In this document: piece after piece, positions 7,716 through 14,216 of the stretch
Numbering within the stretch: position 1 is the first letter of the stretch
Layout of the letters: each line of letters starts with the position of its first letter
Source: an uncultured Rhodospirillaceae bacterium
GTDB taxonomy: Bacteria > Pseudomonadota > Alphaproteobacteria > Rhodospirillales > UBA2165
Direction of reading: 5' to 3'
NCBI GenBank assembly: GCA_913041095.1
Contig: CAJWIB010000021.1
Span: 1 to 15,772 of the forward strand
Length of the DNA: 15,772 bases
Program-made: the position numbers and the translations under genes
The notes under the pieces: generated by a model
The model's input: the letters and a program-made list of their open reading frames with translations, nothing else
Told to the model about the DNA's origin: nothing
The model's database searches: none

Positions 7716-8915
7716 ATGGCCGTAATTTCCGAGAATGGTGCCAACACGCGCAACTTGATAACGCGCCTTTGGAGCAATCGGGAAACTCGTTCTGTCATCA
7801 TACAGATCGTGACATTGACGGTAATATTCGCCACTCTTGCGTTCATTTTCCGCAATGTCGTTATCAACCTCGACGCGAGGGGAAAGGAGTTCAATTTTGA
7901 TTTTCTGTTTCACCCCGCTGCTTACGACATAACGTTTTCACCTTTTATTGAATACAGCTCTAGATCCACACATCTGCGGGCTGCGGTCGTCGGCATTCTT
8001 AACACTTTGTTAGTTGCCGCGTGTGGTATCGTCTTAGCAACACTCCTGGGCTTCATTATGGGAATTCTCAGGCTCTCTTCGAACTGGATAGTGAACCGTA
8101 CTGTTTATTGCTTCTTGGAATTTACGCGTAACGTCCCTGTTCTTCTGCATATCCTGTTTGTTCACGGGCTTATCGTGATCCAGCTGCCAGTGCCAAAGAA
8201 GGCGGTAAATCTTGCTGATTCCTTCTTTCTCACAAATAGGGGATTTTTTATTCCCAAGCCTGTTTGGGAATCTGGATCAGGGCTTGTCGCGGTAGTATTA
8301 CTGATCTCGATCGCTTTCGTTGTATTATTTAAACGTTGGGCGAAAAAGGCTCAAGACTCGACAGGGCGAGTTTATCCCGTTTTGGGGATTTCGACTGGAG
8401 TAATTGTAGGAGCAACGGCTTTAGCTTTCCTTGCCGCGGATATGCCACTTTCCTGGAATATTCCTGAGTTAAGGGGATTCAACTTCAGTGGTGGAATTGC
8501 GATCAAACCCGAGTTCATCGCGCTGTGGCTAGCTCTTTCATATTATACGTCCAGCTTTATTGCGGAGATTGTCCGCGGGGGCATTCTTGCGATTAGCCAT
8601 GGGCAGACAGAAGCGGCACATGCGCTCGGACTTCGCCCCAACAGGACATTGCAGCTTATCATTATCCCCCAAGCTCTTCGCGTAATCGTGCCACCTTTAG
8701 CTAGCCAGTATCTAAACCTGACAAAGAATTCCTCTTTAGCAATTGCTATCGGCTACATGGACGTCGTTGCGACGGTGGGTGGCATTACGCTAATGCAAAC
8801 TGGTAAAGAGATGGAAACAATGATTATCGTTCTTTTAACCTACCTGGTCTTCTCTCTAATTATCTCAGGATTCATGAATTTGTATAATAAAAAGATGGCG
8901 TTGGTAGAGAGATGA
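7716..8915 (+). CDS. aapQ: General L-amino-acid ABC transporter, permease AapQ
   Basis: One of two inner-membrane permeases that form the AapQM channel. The 399 residues match AapQ length. There is a cytoplasmic N-terminus, a first helix at about 27-47, a long periplasmic loop, then a bundle of further helices. The sequence FTRNVPVLLHIL (136-147) matches the family 'E..RnvPlLlq' segment. The cytoplasmic EAA loop that docks on the ATPase runs from about 287 to 326 (EIVRGGILAI ... TEAAHALGLRP ... IIPQALRVIVPP), with Glu299-Ala-Ala and Gly305. The ATG at 7716 has only a weak ribosome site (AGTAGAGA upstream). The stop lies 3 bases before the aapM ATG. Confidence 0.94.
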   Translation: MAVISENGANTRNLITRLWSNRETRSVIIQIVTLTVIFATLAFIFRNVVINLDARGKEFNFDFLFHPAAYDITFSPFIEYSSRSTHLRAAVVGILNTLLVAACGIVLATLLGFIMGILRLSSNWIVNRTVYCFLEFTRNVPVLLHILFVHGLIVIQLPVPKKAVNLADSFFLTNRGFFIPKPVWESGSGLVAVVLLISIAFVVLFKRWAKKAQDSTGRVYPVLGISTGVIVGATALAFLAADMPLSWNIPELRGFNFSGGIAIKPEFIALWLALSYYTSSFIAEIVRGGILAISHGQTEAAHALGLRPNRTLQLIIIPQALRVIVPPLASQYLNLTKNSSLAIAIGYMDVVATVGGITLMQTGKEMETMIIVLLTYLVFSLIISGFMNLYNKKMALVER

Positions 8916-8918
8916 GGA

Positions 8919-10040
8919 ATGTCTGATACAGCAAAAACCTACAAAATTGGCCAGCATCCGGATTTGCCGCCACCACGCACCGAAGTCGGTGTCCTCGGCT
9001 GGTTCAAACATAAACTCTTTTCGACACCGTTAAACATAGCGTTGACCCTCCTAGCCGCCTGGTTTCTATGGTCGGTGATACCACCGCTGTTCGAGTGGAT
9101 CGTATTGGATTCAGTTTGGACGGCGGAGTCACGGAAAGAATGCTGGGGTAAGATGGAGGTACCGGAAGGTGGCGCCTGCTGGGCTTTCATCAAAGATCGG
9201 CTTGAGCTTTTTATTTATGGGTTTTATCCCGCACCCCAGCGTTGGCGCGTCAATCTGTCGTTTGTGCTTTTGATAATGGCGATCGTACCAGTTCTTTATG
9301 ACAAGATGCTGGCCAGAAAATTCGGGCTCTGGTACTCGGTGGCCTTCCCGTTTATCGCCGGCTGGCTTCTGGTCGGCGGTTTTGGCTTAACCCCCGTTGA
9401 AACTGACCAATTTGGCGGCATCATGCTTACGCTGATTATAGGCGTCACTGGCATCTCCTTTTCGCTCCCGATTGGTGTACTCCTCGCCCTCGGGCGTCGG
9501 TCGAAGATGCCAGTCCTAAGAATAGTGTGCGTTATGTTCATCGAGTTCATCCGTGGTGTACCCCTGATTGCCTTGCTGTTCATTGCATCAACCATGCTAA
9601 ATTACTTTCTTCCACCGGGAACAGTCTTCGATCTGTTGTTGCGGGTGCTTATCATGGTTACATTATTTTCGTCAGCTTACATTGCCGAAGTTGTTCGTGG
9701 CGGATTACAGGCTATTCCTAATGGTCAGTTCGAGGCTGCAGATTCGCTCGGCTTAACCTACGTGAAAGCCCACCTGTTAATTATCCTGCCACAGGCTCTA
9801 AAGATCTCAATACCGGGTATCGTCAATACATTCATTGGGCTTTTCAAAGATACCACGTTGGTTTTGATCATCGGTATGCTCGATCCATTGGGTATTGGAC
9901 GAGCATCACTGGCAGATGCCGTCTGGGCGGGATTGGCGCGCGAAGTCTATCTCTTTATCGCCCTTTTCTTTTTCATCTGTTGCTTCAGTATGTCGAGATA
10001 CTCACTATACCTGGAGCGAAAACTCCATACCGGCCACTAG
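8919..10040 (+). CDS. aapM: General L-amino-acid ABC transporter, permease AapM
   Basis: The second permease of the Aap importer, pairing with AapQ. The 373 residues are close to the family length. A hydrophilic N-terminus (PDLPPPR at about 14-20) is followed by about 8 membrane segments. The family segment FIEFIRGVPLIALLF (207-221) and the EAA loop (257-300: EVVRGGLQAIPNGQFEAADS..., with Glu272-Ala-Ala, Gly278 and Pro291) are clear. The periplasmic loop between the first helices contains two cysteines (about 75 and 87) that could form a disulfide. The ATG begins 3 bases after the aapQ stop, so translation is likely coupled. The gene ends with TAG at 10038-10040. Confidence 0.94.
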   Translation: MSDTAKTYKIGQHPDLPPPRTEVGVLGWFKHKLFSTPLNIALTLLAAWFLWSVIPPLFEWIVLDSVWTAESRKECWGKMEVPEGGACWAFIKDRLELFIYGFYPAPQRWRVNLSFVLLIMAIVPVLYDKMLARKFGLWYSVAFPFIAGWLLVGGFGLTPVETDQFGGIMLTLIIGVTGISFSLPIGVLLALGRRSKMPVLRIVCVMFIEFIRGVPLIALLFIASTMLNYFLPPGTVFDLLLRVLIMVTLFSSAYIAEVVRGGLQAIPNGQFEAADSLGLTYVKAHLLIILPQALKISIPGIVNTFIGLFKDTTLVLIIGMLDPLGIGRASLADAVWAGLAREVYLFIALFFFICCFSMSRYSLYLERKLHTGH

Positions 10041-10089
10041 CGTAACCAGGACGCAGAATCCGATCGGAAAAAAACTAGGAGGTAATATT

Positions 10090-10899
10090 ATGCCAACAAT
10101 CGCAACCGATGGCATTGCAGAGGACAAAATTCGCCACCCGACGAAAAAGCTAACAATCAGCGAAGAGGTGGCAATCGAGATGGTCGCTGTCCATAAATGG
10201 TACGGCGAGTTCCACGTTCTCAAGGACATTAACCTGACCGTCAATGCCGGTGAGCGCATTGTAATCTGTGGACCATCAGGATCCGGCAAATCCACTCTGA
10301 TCCGTTGCATAAATCGGCTTGAGGAGCATCAGAAGGGGAAAATCGTAGTTGATGGCGTCGAACTGACTAGCAATCTGAAAAACGTTGAGATCATCCGCTC
10401 CGAGGTCGGTATAGTGTTTCAGCAGTTTAATCTTTTCCCCCACCTCACAGTCCTAGAAAACTGCTCGTTAGCGCCGATCTGGGTACGCAAGATGCGCAAA
10501 GCCGAAGCGGAAGAAATTGCGATGAAATACCTCGAAAGAGTTAGGATCCCCGAACAGGCAGCAAAGTACCCGGGTCAGCTTTCGGGCGGTCAACAGCAAC
10601 GTGTTGCAATTGCTCGCTCGTTGTGTATGAACCCTCGGATTATGTTGTTCGATGAACCAACCTCGGCGCTCGACCCTGAGATGATTAAGGAAGTGCTCGA
10701 CGTGATGGTCGAGCTCGCAGAATCCGGAATGACCATGCTCTGCGTTACCCATGAGATGGGCTTTGCAACAGCGGTGGCCAACCGCGTAATTTTCATGGAC
10801 TTTGGAGAGATTATCGAACAAAACGAACCACACAATTTCTTCAACAACCCGCAGTCAGAGCGCACCAAGCTATTCCTGAGCCAGATCCTCCACCACTGA
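10090..10899 (+). CDS. aapP: General L-amino-acid ABC transporter, ATPase AapP
   Basis: The cytosolic ATPase subunit energises AapQM. The 269-residue product has every nucleotide-binding motif: Walker A GPSGSGKST (61-69), Q-loop QQFNLFPHLT (111-120), ABC signature LSGGQQQR (164-171), Walker B IMLFDEP (184-190) with catalytic Glu189, D-loop SALD and His221 in CVTHEMGFA. The start is ATG at 10090, which has an ideal AGGAGG site at 10077-10082 with 7-base spacing. The reading frame stays open upstream to 9895, but that part overlaps aapM in another frame and has no homology. A 32-residue N-terminal tail precedes the usual start of the domain, as in other AapP proteins. It is the last gene of the operon; I see no clear terminator after it. 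Confidence 0.96.
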   Translation: MPTIATDGIAEDKIRHPTKKLTISEEVAIEMVAVHKWYGEFHVLKDINLTVNAGERIVICGPSGSGKSTLIRCINRLEEHQKGKIVVDGVELTSNLKNVEIIRSEVGIVFQQFNLFPHLTVLENCSLAPIWVRKMRKAEAEEIAMKYLERVRIPEQAAKYPGQLSGGQQQRVAIARSLCMNPRIMLFDEPTSALDPEMIKEVLDVMVELAESGMTMLCVTHEMGFATAVANRVIFMDFGEIIEQNEPHNFFNNPQSERTKLFLSQILHH

Positions 10900-10919
10900 C
10901 AAGTTATTAGGCTAGATTT

Positions 10920-10980
10920 AGCTGGGTATGCATTATCACCTTTAGTGCAGCCTTTGCCGATTTTCTGCCGTTTCAGGATC
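10920..10980 (+). pseudogene. 61-bp fragment of a dppC-like permease gene, inverted relative to the full gene
   Basis: This segment is 57/61 identical to the reverse complement of 12999-13059, inside the dppC-like gene. In frame it encodes residues 36-55 of that permease (SWVCIITFSAAF... to ...FLPFQD). All four differences are at codon third positions and silent, so the fragment comes from a related gene that was under protein-level selection. It is not a fresh copy of its neighbour. Similarity ends sharply at both sides: left at 10919/10920 after the aapP intergenic bases, right at 10980/10981 where amidohydrolase sequence starts on the other strand. It marks a rearrangement junction. Confidence 0.85.
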
Positions 10981-12263
10981 TCCCTTTCGGGTTAAAAGAC
11001 TTTGTCGATATTTTAAGCCCTTTCGGATCAGGATGTTGAATCTGCTCCCTCGGCAGAAAAGGTATACTCTCTTCCCATTTGTCGCCATAGATATCCGGTC
11101 TTCCTTCTGGGAACAGTCTCGGATACGGAACCGGCAGTTTATAAAGCTTTGAAGCGGTGACACCCATAATCAAGTTGATCTCGTCCTGAGTAAGCCAGTC
11201 ACCCACTCTATCTATCGTCCTTAACCCCTAGCCATAGAAGTCGGATTGGTAGGTAGGAACCGCCGGGAAGTCTTCATAACCAAATGCCATTATCGACATC
11301 GTCTTTCTATATTCCAAAGGTTTTAATTTAGGCCCGAACTTCTCAATAGTATCTCTCACTATATATTGAGGAACGTTACCGTAGTCGTGCCCCCACATAA
11401 GCTTATTCGCGGTAACACCCGCCTCAAAGGCAATCTCAAACTGCTTCTCACTCCACCCCCCCGTCTCCATATACACATTATCCAGAGATCCGATTACCGT
11501 ATAGGCTTCTTTAATGGCGTCCATTCCCCTTTCACGTTCTCCTTCAACGGCTCCATGGGTCTGAACAATTTTTGCTTCGGGATTCATCTCTGACACCTTT
11601 GCCAATAGATCTATGAGTTTCCACTCGCCTTCTCTCATACGAATAAATTGATCGTGGCAAAGAACCGGAACATCATACTTGACGCCGAGTTCACAAAGAG
11701 CCGCCCTCTCTTCCACCCTATGCTCAAAACTCAAGGCACCTTCTGCCCCCGGAATCTGTCCGCTCCTTGCCATTGAACCTGGCGGAAATTCTCCGATTCT
11801 CACGAAATACGCGGTTTTCAGCGCCTCCTCGGTCTCTTCAAGGGCTGCCTTGAATGTCCATGGGCTCCACCGCGCGTCGCAGTAAGCACTGTCTTCTGAT
11901 CGCTGCAGCATGCCCTGAACCGATCCGGAAACCTCTTGACGAGTTTAGCCTGTGTCTCTTTTAGGGTACCTGGAATACTTGGAAGCAGGATCGCCATATC
12001 CACGCCATACCTGTCCATGTCGTACGTTGTCAGAAAACAGTTATCAAAAGGTCAAGTTCATGTTCCAGGCCATTCCATTCATTCCTCTCGACCATCTCCC
12101 AGCCTTCTTCGGTTCCCGGTTGATACAAAGTCGTAATATGACAATGTGTATCAACAATAATTCTGGAAATGCTTCTTATCTCAGATCTCCTAATTCTTGA
12201 GGGTAACGACCCTCTGTTTCCAAAGTTAAATACAACGCCAAATTGCACAAACCCCAAAACCAA
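10981..12263 (-). pseudogene. Amidohydrolase-family pseudogene (one amber stop, two frameshifts)
   Basis: The - strand reads as one amidohydrolase (Amidohydro_2-type TIM-barrel metal hydrolase) split over three frames. The N-terminal part carries VDTHCHI (HxH metal site, 12138-12152). The middle part is MDRYGVDMAILLPSIPG, and the long C-terminal part (11911-11228) holds VLCHDQF, VQTHGAVEG and LMWGHDYGN, the further His and Asp ligands. Each frame change is explained by one lost base, near 12050 and near 11863. A TAG at 11228-11230 then interrupts the frame, and family-like sequence (WLTQDEINLIMGVTASKLY) continues in the same frame to a TGA at 10973-10975. The last codons run into the dppC fragment, so the true C-terminus may be lost. 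It starts about 14 bases after dppC on the same strand and could once have been a cargo enzyme of that operon. The substrate is unknown. Confidence 0.85.
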
Positions 12264-12276
12264 TAAAATAACTTAT

Positions 12277-13164
12277 CTATAGCTGACCTGTTTTGGCGTT
12301 GGTCAGCGTGCGCAACCGGTCACCGATTAAATTAAAGCTCAGAATGGTAAAGAACATCGCCGCTGCCGGTACGAAGGTGACATGTGGTGCATAACCCATT
12401 TCAGAGTAACCTTCGGAAATCATCTTGCCCCAGGTCGGATTGGGCGGCGGCAGACCAACGCCTAAGAACGACAGAATACCTTCGATCACAATGACCCGGG
12501 ACATGCCGATGACGGCCAGCGCCAAAACGGGAATGATCACGTTGGGCAGTAATTCCTTAAACATAATACGCAGATGAGAAGCGCCCTGCGCCCGCGCCGC
12601 CAGGACAAATTCACGCTTGGCATATAAAATTGTATTGGCCCGAGCGACGCGCAAATCACCAACCATACCGAAAAAGCCCAAAACCAAGATCATATTCAGT
12701 AGGGTTGGCCCTAAGAAAAACAGGATGGCCATGATGGCAACAATATTCGGAAAAGCCAGAATGGCATCAACGAAAATACCGATGGCACCATCTACTTTCC
12801 CCCGGAAATAGCCGGCGCACATGCCAAATGTCACACCCAACACCAAACTGATCAGGGGTGCAGTATAAGCAATTTTCAGCGACACTTGAGCCCCATACAC
12901 AATCCGCCCCAACATGTCTCGGCCAACCGGGTCAGTGCCTAGAATATGACCCTCGGTAAACATCTTGCCGAAGGTATTTCTCAAATTGGTTTTCAGTGGA
13001 TCCTGAAATGGTAGAAAATCAGCAAAGGCCGCACTAAAGGTGATAATGCATACCCAGCTGACGGCAATCCAGAAGACAATACCCAAACGGGACCAATTTC
13101 TTTTTTCATCGGTACTTGCAGCTCCATTTTGTTTGGTTAATGGCGCGACGGCTGTTTTACTCAT
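12277..13164 (-). CDS. dppC: Peptide/nickel-type ABC transporter permease (DppC-like)
   Basis: The second permease of a peptide/nickel (BPD) importer. The 295 residues are of usual DppC/OppC length. There is a cytoplasmic tail (1-25), a first helix (about 27-50), then the typical LGTDPVGRDMLGRIVYGAQVSL segment (75-96) before the five-helix permease core. The EAA loop is EFVLAARAQGASHLRIMFKELLPN (185-208). FLGVGLPPPNPTWGKM is the family's conserved C-terminal loop. The ATG overlaps the dppB stop by four bases (ATGA at 13164-13161), so the two are co-translated; GAGG lies upstream as ribosome site. It ends with TAG at 12279-12277. Residues 36-55 are duplicated, inverted, at 10920-10980. No DppD/DppF ATPase gene follows. 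Confidence 0.93.
   Translation of the reverse strand: MSKTAVAPLTKQNGAASTDEKRNWSRLGIVFWIAVSWVCIITFSAAFADFLPFQDPLKTNLRNTFGKMFTEGHILGTDPVGRDMLGRIVYGAQVSLKIAYTAPLISLVLGVTFGMCAGYFRGKVDGAIGIFVDAILAFPNIVAIMAILFFLGPTLLNMILVLGFFGMVGDLRVARANTILYAKREFVLAARAQGASHLRIMFKELLPNVIIPVLALAVIGMSRVIVIEGILSFLGVGLPPPNPTWGKMISEGYSEMGYAPHVTFVPAAAMFFTILSFNLIGDRLRTLTNAKTGQL
12999..13059 (-). repeat. Inverted-repeat partner of the dppC fragment
   Basis: This internal part of the dppC-like gene is 57/61 identical, in inverted orientation, to 10920-10980. The two arms enclose about 2.0 kb containing the amidohydrolase pseudogene and the 3' end of dppC. The differences are silent third-position changes only. Confidence 0.85.
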
Positions 13165-14141
13165 GACCGCGCCCTCGCATTGTGGCCGACCCGCGGATCA
13201 AGCACCGCATAAAGCATATCGACGACTAAATTGATGGCGACATAAGCGATGGCGATCAGCGTTACTCCTCCTTGCAACAGCATTGAATCGCGATTATCAA
13301 TGGCATCGAGAATAAGTTTCCCCATACCGGGGAGTGAAAAAATTTGTTCGATAATCACTGTTCCACTGATCAGAAAACCAAATTGCAAACCGAGTACGGT
13401 CACCAGCGTAAAGGAAGAGGGCCGCAACGCGTGACGGAACAAAATATAACCGGTCGACATTCCCTTAGCTTTTGCGAGTGCAATATAGTCTTCCTGCAAA
13501 GTTGCAATGAGGTCAACACGCAGTACACGCAATAAAACGGGCGCCTCCAAAAGACCGATAACCGTCGCAGGTAAAATATAATGATAAAGATTTTTGCCGA
13601 GACCTTCATCGATCGGAAAATAGCCGCTCGCCGGTAGCATCTGCCAGGCAACAGCAAAAACAAAGACTAAGAGGATTGCCATTAAAAACGGTGGCATGGC
13701 CACAATCCCGAAGGTTACCGTACTGATCAGCCGGTCCACAGTTTTATCGGCTCTGAGCGCCGAATAGACACCAAACGGTAAGGCAATAAGCAGCGCTAGT
13801 GTCTGGGCTAGGATCAGCAACTCAATCGTCACCGGCAGGCGCTCCATCAGCAATTCCCACACCGGTGCTATTTGGACATAAGACTCGCCAAAATCTCCTT
13901 GCAAAACGCCACCGAGCCAGGAAAAATAGCGGATAATAATCGGCCGATCCAACCCTAGCTCTTTACGGAGCTCATTGCGGACTTCGACAATACTTTCCGG
14001 GTTATCCATCGTGCCATCGGCGCCGCCCAGAATCGCATCCGCCGCGTCTCCCGGCAGGATGTTCAAAAGGGCAAAGCTCGCGAACGTCACCAGGAAAAAG
14101 ACCGGAATCAACCGGAGGAGTCTGTAGCGCAGATATTTCAT
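13161..14141 (-). CDS. dppB: Peptide/nickel-type ABC transporter permease (DppB-like)
   Basis: The first inner-membrane permease of the peptide/nickel-type importer. The 326 residues match DppB/OppB. The start MKYLRYRLLRLIPVFFLVT is typical (a short basic head, then helix 1). LRKELGLDRPIIIRYFSWL (58-76) and GDFGESYV (82-89) are the conserved periplasmic motifs. The EAA loop is DYIALAKAKGMSTGYILFRHAL (218-239), and EQIFSLPGMGKLILDAI (265-281) is the family's terminal signature. The ATG at 14141 has only a weak ribosome site. The gene lies 75 bases after the binding-protein stop, with a perfect hairpin between them, and overlaps dppC by four bases. Confidence 0.94.
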   Translation of the reverse strand: MKYLRYRLLRLIPVFFLVTFASFALLNILPGDAADAILGGADGTMDNPESIVEVRNELRKELGLDRPIIIRYFSWLGGVLQGDFGESYVQIAPVWELLMERLPVTIELLILAQTLALLIALPFGVYSALRADKTVDRLISTVTFGIVAMPPFLMAILLVFVFAVAWQMLPASGYFPIDEGLGKNLYHYILPATVIGLLEAPVLLRVLRVDLIATLQEDYIALAKAKGMSTGYILFRHALRPSSFTLVTVLGLQFGFLISGTVIIEQIFSLPGMGKLILDAIDNRDSMLLQGGVTLIAIAYVAINLVVDMLYAVLDPRVGHNARARS

Positions 14142-14170
14142 TAACAGTATTTCACTGATTGTAAAAAGTA

Positions 14171-14199
14171 GGGCCTACCAATTTAATGTTGGTAGGCCC
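14171..14199 (-). terminator. Intercistronic stem-loop after the peptide-binding-protein gene
   Basis: A perfect 11-bp inverted repeat (GGGCCTACCAA at 14171-14181 with TTGGTAGGCCC at 14189-14199) closes a 7-base loop. On the - strand it is followed by TACTTTTTAC, a short U-run. It begins 18 bases after the binding-protein stop and ends 30 bases before dppB. It should act as a leaky terminator or mRNA-stabilising element that favours binding-protein expression. Confidence 0.82.
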
Positions 14200-14216
14200 C
14201 TTCTATTAATAGGCAA

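Noticed and set aside
9895..10089. The aapP reading frame stays open 65 codons upstream, overlapping aapM.
   Set aside because: That part is a shadow of aapM in another frame. The ATG at 10090 has a perfect AGGAGG site and matches the AapP N-terminus.
10920..13059. The inverted repeats flanking the amidohydrolase as a transposon-like element.
   Set aside because: The arms are coding sequence of dppC, one arm lies inside the live gene, no transposase is enclosed, and no target-site duplication is seen.
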